From Ectobacillus ponti (lineage in GTDB: Bacteria; Bacillota; Bacilli; Bacillales; Bacillaceae_G): a DNA stretch of 64,000 bases. The position numbers were made by a program, and so were the translations under genes. The stretch is taken from assembly GCF_024294785.1 (NCBI RefSeq), contig NZ_JANCLT010000007.1, positions 124,001 to 188,000 on the forward strand. The letters are read 5' to 3'. Of the stretch, positions 52,451-60,093 are shown in pieces (position 1 is the stretch's first letter; each line of letters starts with the position of its first letter). Under the pieces are notes generated by a model. That model saw only the letters and a program-made list of their open reading frames with translations, made no database searches and was not told the origin of the DNA.

Positions 52451-52831
52451 TTACAGGCGGTAGTCCTGCTCCAATGCACGCAGACATTGCAGGCTGCGCT
52501 CGGCCCAAGGTGTGCCGTTTTCCGTCAGGTCCTGCATCTGCTTATGTAAGGCGGTGCGCAGCGATTCCTTATAATCCGGCACTTCACCGTCGTAGGGCTT
52601 TACCATTTGCTTTGGCACATTTGTCTGTTCGCGGAAGGCCAGTGCCCGCCGTTCCTGGAAAAATGGCACATCTGCTTCCTTTACGTGATGCAAGTCCCCT
52701 TGCGTCGGATGCTTCAGTACAGCCAGTACCTTGACCAAATAGTGCTCCGGCCGGACTGCCGTCACTTCTCCGATATATTTGCCGGTCTTGTAAATCCCGG
52801 TCACAGTGGAACCGATTTGTAATTCCTCCAT
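52451..52831 (-). CDS. kapB: KapB, kinase-associated protein B
   Basis: A 126 aa protein with GSTVTGIYKTGKYIGEVTAVRP, KVLAVLKHPTQGDLH, VPFFQERRALAFREQTNVP and WAERSLQCLRALEQDYRL. It matches KapB, which is needed for KinB kinase activity in sporulation. GGAGG lies before the ATG. No kinB gene sits beside it here; a KinB-like kinase is at 37853, about 14 kb away. Confidence 0.94.
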   Translation of the reverse strand: MEELQIGSTVTGIYKTGKYIGEVTAVRPEHYLVKVLAVLKHPTQGDLHHVKEADVPFFQERRALAFREQTNVPKQMVKPYDGEVPDYKESLRTALHKQMQDLTENGTPWAERSLQCLRALEQDYRL

Positions 52832-52958
52832 CGTATACGCCTCCTTTTCTCCTATCGTACGCAGTACAGGTCCTGAAGTCAAAAGGTGTTGCTATATTTT
52901 TTGGCTGCACTCCGCTATAATGGAGACAAAAGCTCGGCTGAAAAGGGGTGGAGAAGCG

Positions 52959-53162
52959 ATGATGCCATTTTTATATTTTCCGGAGAATAAATGGGAGTAT
53001 CTTCCGGCGGGGTTGACATGCTTGCTGTTTATCATTGGCGCGTTTCTGACATGGCGCATTTTTGTGAAGGCGTCACAGCGCGAGGCAAAACGCCTGGAGC
53101 ACGTAGAAAAGCAAATTCAAGAACTGAATGGGACGGGTCACGTGGACCTGTCTGCAAGATAA
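52959..53162 (+). CDS. Small single-pass membrane protein
   Basis: A 67 aa protein with one transmembrane segment (LTCLLFIIGAFLTWRIFV) followed by a helical charged tail that may be a coiled coil (KASQREAKRLEHVEKQIQEL). GGGGTGGAG lies before two ATG codons (52959 and 52962). Divergent from kapB. Not recognised. Function unknown. Confidence 0.7.
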   Translation: MMPFLYFPENKWEYLPAGLTCLLFIIGAFLTWRIFVKASQREAKRLEHVEKQIQELNGTGHVDLSAR

Positions 53163-53167
53163 GGTGA

Positions 53168-53198
53168 AGGGCGCTGGAGGCAGCGCCCTTTTCTGTTT
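53168..53198 (+). terminator. Intrinsic terminator after the small membrane protein gene
   Basis: AGGGCGCTG and CAGCGCCCT pair perfectly around 4 bases, followed by TTTCTGTTT. Confidence 0.85.
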
Positions 53199-53204
53199 CC
53201 TTCC

Positions 53205-53244
53205 GCATTCTTTAGGCATTTCTGGAAATGCTAAAGGGAGAATG
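53205..53244 (+). promoter_or_regulatory. Long imperfect inverted repeat before the SodC-like gene
   Basis: The core GCATTTCTGGAAATGC (53216-53231) has perfect 7-bp arms. Outer arms CATTC/GAATG and TTTA/TAAA add further pairing. It ends 7 bases before the ribosome site and could be an operator or an RNA hairpin. Confidence 0.55.
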
Positions 53245-53262
53245 TGTAATGGAGGGCGACAT

Positions 53263-53808
53263 ATGAAACGGGTATTGCTGTTGGCCGGACTGGCCCCGCT
53301 GCTGCTGGCAGGCTGCGATGAAGGGGCGCCGAAGTCAATTGAGGTGAAGATGATGAATGCGGCCGGCGATGAAGTCGGAACAGCAGAAGTCTCCCAGCAG
53401 CCGGCCGGAATGCAGATTAAAATCAATGCCAAGGGCTTTGAACCGGGTCCGCATGGCTTCCATATTCACGAGGTGGGGACGTGCAAGGCGCCCGACTTTT
53501 CATCAGCAGGCAACCATTTCAATCCGGAAGGGAAGGAGCATGGGCTGCTGAATCCGAAGGGGGCGGAAAATGGTGACCTGCCCAATTTGGTCGCAGATGA
53601 GCAGGGAGTCATCAAGGCGGAAATTTTGGCGCCGAATGCTTCTCTCAATGAAGGCAAGTCAACCATCCGGCGGAAAAATGGGGCGGCGCTTATCATTACG
53701 GCTGACCCGGATGACGGCATGTCACAGCCGACCGGAAAGTCCGGCAAGCGCCTGGCCTGCGGAGTGATTGTACAGAAGTCCACTGCCTATAACAAGGAGA
53801 AGAAATAA
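53263..53808 (+). CDS. Cu/Zn superoxide dismutase-like lipoprotein lacking two metal-ligand histidines
   Basis: A 181 aa lipoprotein (lipobox LLAGC, C18) with a SodC fold: HGFHIHEVG (H67, H69), C74, GNHFNPEGKEHG (H85, H93), GDLPN (D105), DPDDGMSQPTG and RLACGVI (C166). Compared with active enzymes, the fifth histidine (zinc side, before GDLPN) is E102, and the copper-side histidine before the electrostatic loop is T146. It is therefore probably inactive or altered as a dismutase. B. subtilis YojM is a known paralog lacking copper ligands. GGAGGGCG lies before the ATG. Confidence 0.88.
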   Translation: MKRVLLLAGLAPLLLAGCDEGAPKSIEVKMMNAAGDEVGTAEVSQQPAGMQIKINAKGFEPGPHGFHIHEVGTCKAPDFSSAGNHFNPEGKEHGLLNPKGAENGDLPNLVADEQGVIKAEILAPNASLNEGKSTIRRKNGAALIITADPDDGMSQPTGKSGKRLACGVIVQKSTAYNKEKK

Positions 53809-53809
53809 C

Positions 53810-53843
53810 AAACAGGGCTGACTTGTCGAAGTCAGTCCTGTTT
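53810..53843. terminator. Bidirectional terminator between the SodC-like gene and patB
   Basis: AAACAGGGCTGACTT and AAGTCAGTCCTGTTT pair with one mismatch around GTCG, with T-rich sides on both strands. Confidence 0.85.
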
Positions 53844-53853
53844 GCGGATCGGC

Positions 53854-55002
53854 TTACAATACGGCCTTTAAGCGGCGCAGCGCCTCGGCAAGCAGGGAGC
53901 GCGGGCAGCCGAGATTGATGCGGATGAAGCCTTCGCTGCCCGGCCCAAACTTCTTGCCGGGCTCCACCACAATGCGTGCCTTCTGCTGCAGGACATTCAT
54001 CAGTTCCTCCTGGCCCATGCCGAGGCTGCGGCAGTCCACCCATAGGAGATATGTACCCTCCGGCTCATAGGTAATCAGCTGCGGCAGCTCTGTGCGCAGG
54101 AAGTCGCAGGCAAACCGTGCGTTTTTCTCCAGATACACGAGCAATTCATCCAGCCACGGACCGCCATGGGCGTAAGCAGCTTCCATGGCTGCAGAAGCAA
54201 AGGTATTCAGAGAATGGAAGCCTTGCCGCTGCAATACCGCTGTGATTTCTTTGCGCCGCTGCTCATTCGGGATAATCAGCGCAGAAGCCTGCAGTCCGGC
54301 AATGTTGAAGGTCTTGCTCGGGGCGATGGCTGTGATCGTCCGGTCTGCCAATCCTGCAGACAGCGAAGCAAGAGGCGTATGAGTATGACCGGAAAAGATA
54401 ATGTCCGCATGGATATCGTCTGACATGATGAGCACATCATATTGCTCGCACAGATTGCCAAGACGGAGCAGCTCTTCCTTTGTCCAGACGCGGCCGACCG
54501 GATTGTGCGGGCTGCATAAAATGAACAGCTTCACGCCGTCTTGCAGCTGCCGCTCAAGCGCGGCAAAATCCATCTCGTACCGCCCGTCCCGGACCAGCAA
54601 TTCGTTCACGACAAGCTCCCGGCCGTTTCTGCGCACTATATCAAAAAACGGGGCATATACAGGAGCCTGAATCAGCACCTTGTCATCCGGCTGCGTGTAA
54701 GCCTGCACGGCAAAGCTGAGGGATGGCACAACCCCCGGGCTGAAGAGCAGCCATTCCTTTTGGATCTCCCAGTGGTAACGGGTGTTTGTCCACTGCATAA
54801 CAGCAGCGCGCACTTCTTCCCCGACCATCGTATAGCCGAAAATGCCGTGCTCCAGCCGTTTTTGCAATGCTTCGCGCACAGCCGGCGGCGGCGGGAAGTC
54901 AGTATCCGCCACCCACAGATGCAGCAAGTCATCGCCTGGATGCATGTCCCACTTCACGGAGCTTGTCCCGCGCCGGTTGATAACCTGATCAAATTCACTC
55001 AT
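53854..55002 (-). CDS. patB: PatB/MalY-type PLP aminotransferase (C-S lyase)
   Basis: A 382 aa fold type I PLP enzyme of the PatB/MalY class (cystathionine beta-lyase type). Landmarks are LWVADTDFPPPPAV, NPVGRVW, MSDDIHADI and the PLP-binding lysine in APSKTFNIAGLQ. It cleaves C-S bonds of cystathionine or cysteine conjugates. AGGAGG lies before the ATG of MSEFDQV. Longer in-frame starts are unsupported. yugE is divergent. Confidence 0.93.
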   Translation of the reverse strand: MSEFDQVINRRGTSSVKWDMHPGDDLLHLWVADTDFPPPPAVREALQKRLEHGIFGYTMVGEEVRAAVMQWTNTRYHWEIQKEWLLFSPGVVPSLSFAVQAYTQPDDKVLIQAPVYAPFFDIVRRNGRELVVNELLVRDGRYEMDFAALERQLQDGVKLFILCSPHNPVGRVWTKEELLRLGNLCEQYDVLIMSDDIHADIIFSGHTHTPLASLSAGLADRTITAIAPSKTFNIAGLQASALIIPNEQRRKEITAVLQRQGFHSLNTFASAAMEAAYAHGGPWLDELLVYLEKNARFACDFLRTELPQLITYEPEGTYLLWVDCRSLGMGQEELMNVLQQKARIVVEPGKKFGPGSEGFIRINLGCPRSLLAEALRRLKAVL

Positions 55003-55084
55003 CCCATATCCTCCTTCATTCAATCTGTACATGTTTATGATACAATGGGAGGAGAACGAAATTTGTTGAAAAAGGGGTTTTCCG

Positions 55085-55342
55085 ATGAATGTATATGCAA
55101 AGATGGTAAAAGCCGTCAAAGAATGGGACCCTTTGAGGCTCGGTCCTGATTTTTACGAAACAGAGGCAGTGGATGTTGTACAAGTGGCCGCCGATTTTGA
55201 TGACAGCAGCTACATTGCTTCTAAGATTCAGCACATTTATTTCATGTCATTTGAGGAAGTCCTTCCGCTGGAGAAGTGCAGAGAATTGGCAAAGCAGCTT
55301 GTTGAGATCAAGAACGCGGACGAGGGAAGCTGTGCGATGTGA
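55085..55342 (+). CDS. yugE: YugE, DUF1871 protein
   Basis: An 85 aa protein with EWDPLRLGPDFYETEAVDVV and FMSFEEVLPLEKCRELAKQLVEIK, matching YugE/DUF1871. Function unknown. GGGG lies upstream of the ATG. A long terminator follows. Confidence 0.88.
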   Translation: MNVYAKMVKAVKEWDPLRLGPDFYETEAVDVVQVAADFDDSSYIASKIQHIYFMSFEEVLPLEKCRELAKQLVEIKNADEGSCAM

Positions 55343-55352
55343 CAATAGCGTG

Positions 55353-55388
55353 AAAAGGAGTACGGGTTCTGTCCCGTACTCCTTTTTT
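55353..55388. terminator. Terminator between yugE and yugF
   Basis: AAAAGGAGTACGGG and CCCGTACTCCTTTT form a perfect 14-bp stem around 6 bases, with T-tail on the plus strand and a T-run (from the A-tract) on the minus strand. Confidence 0.92.
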
Positions 55389-56217
55389 ACATCATCGCAA
55401 ACTCCATAATATGCTCATATACATGCTGCGGTTTTTCCTCCGGCAGCAGGTGTCCCGCATTCTCATAGACAATGAAACGGGAGTTCGGTAAATCCTCATG
55501 TAACCGCTTACCTACGGAGACGGGAACAACCTTGTCAGCTTCTCCCCACAGCAGAAGTGTCGGAGTCGTAATTTGCTGCAGCTCGCTGGACGGAAGGTCG
55601 CCTTCGCGGTCACGGATCATGCGGGTGAGCGCATGGAAAATCTTCTCGTCATAAAACGGCTCGGCATAGCCCCGCATCATTTCTTCGTCAATAAGAGCGC
55701 TGTCATGGACGACGTTCATTAAATTGTCACGAACACCTCGGCGCACGAGCCAATTCCGCACATAGAGATGAAAGAAAGGCATATAGGAAGACGCAATCAA
55801 CGGCAAGGCGGCCCGGCTTAAATAGCCGGAGCTGCAGAGCAGCACCGTTTTCTGCACCAAATCAGGACGCAGCTTATTCGCATACAGCGAAATTTGCCCG
55901 CCCATGGAATGACCGACCAGGATGACGTCTGACAACTGCAGGTGCTCGACAAGCTCTACGATGATGCTGGCCAGGTTTCGATAAGAGTAGGTAAAGAGTA
56001 TGGATTTATCGCTTTTGCCAAACGGCGGCAGATCCAGGGCAAGAACTGTGCCGTGCTGGGCCAGCAACGGGATCAGATGGCGGTAGCAGAAGGTCGAGGA
56101 CAAAAAGCCGTGGATGAGCACAAAGACCGGCTGTGCTCCCGGCTTATCGTTGTACAGCTCGTAATGGACGGTCGTTCCTTGTACAGAAAAGGTGAAGTGA
56201 GGGAGGGTGTTATTCAT
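55387..56217 (-). CDS. yugF: YugF alpha/beta hydrolase
   Basis: A 276 aa alpha/beta hydrolase. The nucleophile elbow is GHSMGG, the oxyanion region is LIHGFLSS, the acid is in LLWGEADKVVP and the catalytic His is in ENAGHLLPEEKP. It is cytoplasmic, without a signal. ATG 56217 has GGAG 8 bases upstream; ATG 56223 is possible. Substrate unknown. Confidence 0.9.
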   Translation of the reverse strand: MNNTLPHFTFSVQGTTVHYELYNDKPGAQPVFVLIHGFLSSTFCYRHLIPLLAQHGTVLALDLPPFGKSDKSILFTYSYRNLASIIVELVEHLQLSDVILVGHSMGGQISLYANKLRPDLVQKTVLLCSSGYLSRAALPLIASSYMPFFHLYVRNWLVRRGVRDNLMNVVHDSALIDEEMMRGYAEPFYDEKIFHALTRMIRDREGDLPSSELQQITTPTLLLWGEADKVVPVSVGKRLHEDLPNSRFIVYENAGHLLPEEKPQHVYEHIMEFAMM

Positions 56218-56280
56218 CTTCATCACTCCATCTGTTTTTACCCATATCATATCCATTCTTTTTCATTCTATGCCTGTAAG

Positions 56281-56311
56281 AAAAAAAGGACACAGCCAAA
56301 GGCTTGTCCTT
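56281..56311 (-). terminator. Terminator of the hydroxyacid dehydrogenase gene
   Basis: On the minus strand AAGGACA and AGCC pair with GGCT and TGTCCTT, followed by TTTTTTTC. Confidence 0.8.
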
Positions 56312-57278
56312 ATTTGAGTTCATGAACTACATATTGCGGCTTTTCGCCATACAGGGCGGCCACCATATTTTTTGCGGCTGTCATCGCCATGTCTTCACGC
56401 GTCTTGAAGGTCGCGGAGCCGATATGGGGCAGTGTGACCACATTGTCCAGCCGCAGCAGCGGATTGTCCGGCGCAACCGGTTCGATTTCAAAGGTATCAA
56501 TGCCGGCAGCCCAAATGCGCCGCTCCTGCAAGACTTGAATCAGCGCCTGCTCGTCTACGGTCTGTCCGCGTGATGCGTTAATAAAGACGGCAGTCCGCTT
56601 CATGAGAGAAAATTCCTTCGCGCCGATTAACTGATGGGTGTCCGGGGTCAGCGGCGTCATCAGCACGATGAAATCAGATTGCTGCAGCAGCTCCTCCAGT
56701 CCGCAGTAGACAGCGCCATAGGCGGCTTCCGCATCCGGCTTGCGGCTGCGGTTATAGTACAGCACATTCATATCAAAGCCAAACTTGGCCCGCTTGGCGA
56801 CCGCTTCGCCGATGCGGCCCATTCCGATGATGCCGACTGTCGCATGGTGCACGTCAATCCCATATTGCTCCCTTGTAATTTCATGGGTCCAGCGCCCTTC
56901 CTTGACAAACCGGTCCAGCTCGCAAATGCGGCGGGAAGCGGACAGCATGAGCCCGAAGATCAAATCGGCCACCGTATCGTCCAACACATACGGTGTGTTT
57001 GTGCCGATGATGCCGCGCTGCTTCATGGCTGCGATATCAAAATTGTCGTAGCCGACAGAAATGTTGGCGACCGCCTCCAAAAGCGGTGCGGCTCCCAGCA
57101 ACTCTGCATCAATTTTGGCTCCGAAATTCAGAAGTCCGTGCTTGTCGCGCACCTTTTCCAAGAGCACGTCCCGCGGAATCTTCCGGTCTTCCTCCCACTT
57201 TTCATATTCACAATGCGCTGCAATGTATGCCTCAACAGAAGACGGCACACACTCAGCTATATACACACGCTTTTTCAT
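56310..57278 (-). CDS. D-2-hydroxyacid dehydrogenase (GyaR/GhrB-like)
   Basis: A 322 aa NAD(P)-dependent dehydrogenase. The NAD fold VGIIGMGRIGEAVAKRAKFG, INASRGQTVDEQAL, and the catalytic Arg (INASRG), Glu (DTFEIEP) and His (LPHIGSAT) are present. It reduces glyoxylate, hydroxypyruvate or other 2-keto acids. The ribosome site GGGAGGG lies before the ATG. Divergent from alaR. Substrate not decided by sequence. Confidence 0.93.
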   Translation of the reverse strand: MKKRVYIAECVPSSVEAYIAAHCEYEKWEEDRKIPRDVLLEKVRDKHGLLNFGAKIDAELLGAAPLLEAVANISVGYDNFDIAAMKQRGIIGTNTPYVLDDTVADLIFGLMLSASRRICELDRFVKEGRWTHEITREQYGIDVHHATVGIIGMGRIGEAVAKRAKFGFDMNVLYYNRSRKPDAEAAYGAVYCGLEELLQQSDFIVLMTPLTPDTHQLIGAKEFSLMKRTAVFINASRGQTVDEQALIQVLQERRIWAAGIDTFEIEPVAPDNPLLRLDNVVTLPHIGSATFKTREDMAMTAAKNMVAALYGEKPQYVVHELK

Positions 57279-57432
57279 GAGAATCCCTCCCTCTTTTATT
57301 GTGACATAGACCGCACGAGAGAAAAAGAGAAATTCTCAAAGCATGAAATAAGGTGTATAATTTCAGAAAACGCAGATTATTTGTTATGCATCTTTCATAC
57401 AAATAAAAATAAGAGAGAGGAAGTTGGAAGTA

Positions 57433-57927
57433 ATGACAGAAAAAGAACTGGAGCTATTGGAGTGCTTGCAGCAGGACAGCCGCTTGCCGGTGGATGTGCT
57501 GGCGAAAATGCTGGATGTGGAGGAGGCGGAGGTGCAGGCGATGCTGCGCCGGCTGGAACATGAAAAAATCATCGTGGACTACGTGACGCTCATTGACTGG
57601 TCGAAGGTGAAGCAGCAGGAAGGCTTGACCGCCATGATTGATGTGAAGGTAACGCCAAAGCGCGGAGTCGGCTTTGATGAGATCGCTGAAAAAATCTACC
57701 GCCATCCGGAAGTGAAATCCGTGTACCTGATGTCGGGCGCATACGACTTGTCCATTATTATCGAGGGAAAAACAATGTCCGAGGTTGCTTCCTTTGTGGC
57801 GGAGAAGCTGTCCACGCTGGACTCTGTTGTCTCTACCACAACACATTTCATCCTGAAAAAATATAAGCATGACGGCATTATCTATGATCAGGGCCAGCAG
57901 GACCGCCGGATTGTGGTGACTCCATGA
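57433..57927 (+). CDS. alaR: Lrp/AsnC-family regulator AlaR (YugG)
   Basis: A 164 aa feast/famine-type regulator. The winged HTH (LLECLQQDSRLPVDVLAKML) is followed by the RAM-type effector domain (AMIDVKVTPKRGVGFDEIAEKIYRHPEVKSVYLMSGAYDLSIII). In B. subtilis YugG was renamed AlaR and governs the alanine transaminase gene next to it; the same pair is seen here. ATG 57433 is used; TTG 57424 precedes it in frame. It overlaps alaT by 4 bases. Confidence 0.92.
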   Translation: MTEKELELLECLQQDSRLPVDVLAKMLDVEEAEVQAMLRRLEHEKIIVDYVTLIDWSKVKQQEGLTAMIDVKVTPKRGVGFDEIAEKIYRHPEVKSVYLMSGAYDLSIIIEGKTMSEVASFVAEKLSTLDSVVSTTTHFILKKYKHDGIIYDQGQQDRRIVVTP

Positions 57928-59126
57928 GAACGTTCACACTGTCGGAAACGGTGGCTTCGCTTCAGCCGTCCGGCATCCGTAAGTTTTTCGATTTGGCATC
58001 GAGCATGGAGGGTGTTGTGTCGCTTGGGGTGGGGGAGCCGGACTTTGTAACTCCTTGGCATGTACGCGAGGCTTGCATCCGCTCGCTGGAGGAAGGGTAC
58101 ACCGCGTATACGGCCAATGCCGGCCTGTTGGAGCTGCGCCAGGAAACATCCCGGTATTTAAAGCAGCGCTTTGATGTTTCGTATGATCCGAAAACCCAGA
58201 TCATCATTACAGTGGGTGCAAGCCAGGCCATTGATATTGCACTGCGGACCATTCTGAATCCGGGTGACGAGGTGCTCATCATCGAGCCATGCTTCGTTTC
58301 GTACGCTTCGCTTGTTACGCTGGCAGGGGGAACTCCGGTTGCCGTCTCTGCAACAGGGGACAATGATTTTAAGGTTCAGGCCGAACAGCTGGAGGAAGCC
58401 ATCACGGAACGGACAAAGGCTGTGATGCTTTGCTCGCCGAACAATCCGACCGGTACGACACTGAGCCGCAGTGAGCTGGAGCAGCTGGCTGAGGTCGTGG
58501 AGCGGTATAATCTGATTGTGCTGTCTGATGAAATCTACGCAGAGCTGGTGTATGACGAAGACTATACGAGCTTTGCAGCCATCCGGAACATGTATGAGCA
58601 TACGATTCTCATTTCCGGCTTCTCCAAGGGCTTTGCGATGACAGGATGGCGCTTGGGAATTGTGGCCGCGCCTGCCTTTTTCGTTGAGCCGATGCTGAAG
58701 GTGCACCAGTACGCAATGATGTGCGCACCGACTATGTCCCAATATGCGGCACTGGAGGCGTTGCGGGCAGGGGAGCAGGATGTGGTGCAGATGCGCAAAA
58801 GCTACAAGCAGCGGCGCAACTATATCACAAAATCATTTAACAGCATGGGGTTATCCTGCCATAGCCCAGGCGGCGCCTTCTATGCCTTTCCGTCGATTCA
58901 AAGCACGGGACTGACAAGTGCGGAGTTTGCTGAACAGCTGTTATGGGAGGAAAAGGTTGCAGTGGTGCCGGGATCGGTATTCGGAGCATCCGGGGAAGGA
59001 TATATCCGATGCTCTTATGCGGCTTCCATGGAGCAACTGATGGAAGCGGTCAAGCGAATGGAACGGTTTTTACAAAAAAAGGACAGAACGCTTCACGCTC
59101 TGTCCAAAAAAGGGGGGGAATACTAG
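57924..59126 (+). CDS. alaT: Alanine transaminase AlaT (YugH)
   Basis: A 400 aa class I/II PLP aminotransferase: GVGEPDFVTP, SPNNPTG, SDEIYAELVY, the PLP lysine in ISGFSKGFAMTGWRLG, and ARG-bearing IRCSYA. It interconverts alanine and a keto acid. The last about 17 residues (KKDRTLHALSKKGGEY) are encoded by a hairpin flanked by homopolymer runs, so the C-terminus may be an extension. Translational overlap (ATGA) with alaR. Confidence 0.93.
   Translation: MRTFTLSETVASLQPSGIRKFFDLASSMEGVVSLGVGEPDFVTPWHVREACIRSLEEGYTAYTANAGLLELRQETSRYLKQRFDVSYDPKTQIIITVGASQAIDIALRTILNPGDEVLIIEPCFVSYASLVTLAGGTPVAVSATGDNDFKVQAEQLEEAITERTKAVMLCSPNNPTGTTLSRSELEQLAEVVERYNLIVLSDEIYAELVYDEDYTSFAAIRNMYEHTILISGFSKGFAMTGWRLGIVAAPAFFVEPMLKVHQYAMMCAPTMSQYAALEALRAGEQDVVQMRKSYKQRRNYITKSFNSMGLSCHSPGGAFYAFPSIQSTGLTSAEFAEQLLWEEKVAVVPGSVFGASGEGYIRCSYAASMEQLMEAVKRMERFLQKKDRTLHALSKKGGEY
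59081..59105 (-). other. Terminator-like hairpin inside the end of alaT
   Basis: GGACAGAACG and CGCTCTGTCC pair at 9 of 10 positions around CTTCA. A-runs flank it on the plus strand, so on the minus strand it would read as an intrinsic terminator with a T7 tail. It lies within the coding sequence of alaT. Confidence 0.65.
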
Positions 59127-59196
59127 AAAGCCATGTGTTAGTATTCTATCCAAACACATAGGAATTATACTCCTGCACATAAAAATTTTTCCTATT

Positions 59197-59225
59197 TTGA
59201 ATGAGATGGAAAGGCGTGGTATAAT
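59197..59225 (+). promoter_or_regulatory. yugI: Strong sigma-A promoter for yugI
   Basis: TTGAAT, a 17-bp spacer and TATAAT with an extended -10 TGG, 40 bases before the ATG. Confidence 0.88.
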
Positions 59226-59265
59226 TTACTAATACGAACAAAGGTAAATATATAGGAGTGTTACT

Positions 59266-59640
59266 ATGCCAGACAAATATTATCGTGGAACGATTGTCCA
59301 GGGAACGGTCACAGGCATTCAAGGGTATGGGGCGTTTGTCGCGTTGGACGAGTCAACACAGGGGCTGGTTCATATATCAGAAATTACTGATGGCTACGTG
59401 AAGGACATTCGCGACTTCTTGAAGGTTGGTGACCAGGTGCGGGTGCGGGTGCTTGCAGTGGATGAAGCAAGCGGGAAAATCAGCTTATCGTTGAAGGCTG
59501 CCCAGGAAACGCCTGTGCGGGAGGCAAGAAAGCAGGCAACCATGCGTGTGCCGAAGCCGGCATCCGACGGGTTCAATACGCTGCGGGAAAAGCTGCAGGA
59601 TTGGATTGCCCAGTCTTCCCACCAAAATACGGCAAAATAA
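59266..59640 (+). CDS. yugI: YugI, S1-domain RNA-binding general stress protein (GSP13-like)
   Basis: A 124 aa protein with a single S1 domain (GTIVQGTVTGIQGYGAFVAL, GLVHISEIT, LKVGDQVRVRVLAVD, KISLSLK) and a basic C-terminal tail. GSP13 in B. subtilis binds ribosomal components under stress. GGAG lies 8 bases before the ATG. Strong promoter and terminator surround it. Confidence 0.93.
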   Translation: MPDKYYRGTIVQGTVTGIQGYGAFVALDESTQGLVHISEITDGYVKDIRDFLKVGDQVRVRVLAVDEASGKISLSLKAAQETPVREARKQATMRVPKPASDGFNTLREKLQDWIAQSSHQNTAK

Positions 59641-59669
59641 AAGAAGGCGCATATGCCTTCTTTTATTTT
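59640..59669 (+). terminator. Intrinsic terminator after yugI
   Basis: AAGAAGGC and GCCTTCTT pair around 6 bases, followed by TTATTTT. The stem begins at the stop codon. Confidence 0.8.
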
Positions 59670-59689
59670 GCCTATTGGGGGGGGTGCCC

Positions 59690-59727
59690 CCATTCCTGAA
59701 CGGAACGGGCCGGCTCCGCTTTTCTTT
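59690..59727. repeat. Bacillus-type intergenic repeat, truncated copy D
   Basis: Only the 3' end is present (CTGAACGGAACGGGCCGG and CTCCGCTTTTCTTTA), resembling the tail of copy C. It touches the stop codon of yuzA on the minus strand, as copy B does for yumC. Confidence 0.6.
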
Positions 59728-59959
59728 AGCGGACGTGTCTGGCTTCCGGGTGCGTGCCAAGTTCTTCAGACGGCTTGAACAGCAGTCCGAGGTTAATCAG
59801 ACCGGCCAGTCCGACAAGACCATATACAATGCGTGCCAAAGCAGTATCTTGGCCGCCGAAAATCGCTGCTACTAAGTCAAATTGGAAGAAGCCGATTAGT
59901 CCCCAGTTTAATGCGCCGATGACAGTTAAAACTAAAGCAATTCTTTGCAGTGTACTCAT
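59726..59959 (-). CDS. yuzA: YuzA-like DUF378 membrane protein
   Basis: A 77 aa protein with two or three transmembrane segments and the DUF378 start RIALVLTVIGALNWGLIGFF, then FDLVAAIFGG. Function unknown. GGAGGG lies before the ATG. Its stop codon abuts repeat copy D. Confidence 0.88.
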   Translation of the reverse strand: MSTLQRIALVLTVIGALNWGLIGFFQFDLVAAIFGGQDTALARIVYGLVGLAGLINLGLLFKPSEELGTHPEARHVR

Positions 59960-60093
59960 TGCAGGATTCCCTCCTTGATGTAATTGCTTCCCTCATAGCA
60001 TGCTTTCCCGTATCCGAGTTTATGCAGATATTTTTTAAAGTGTAGCGTTTTTTGGTATGGTAATACTGTAAGTGATAAGAAGGAGGAATACAT

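Noticed and set aside
59679..59694. Run of eight G followed by TGCCCCC as a phase-variable tract
   Set aside because: It lies between the yugI terminator and the end of yuzA, not in a promoter or coding sequence, and is explained by a decayed repeat copy.
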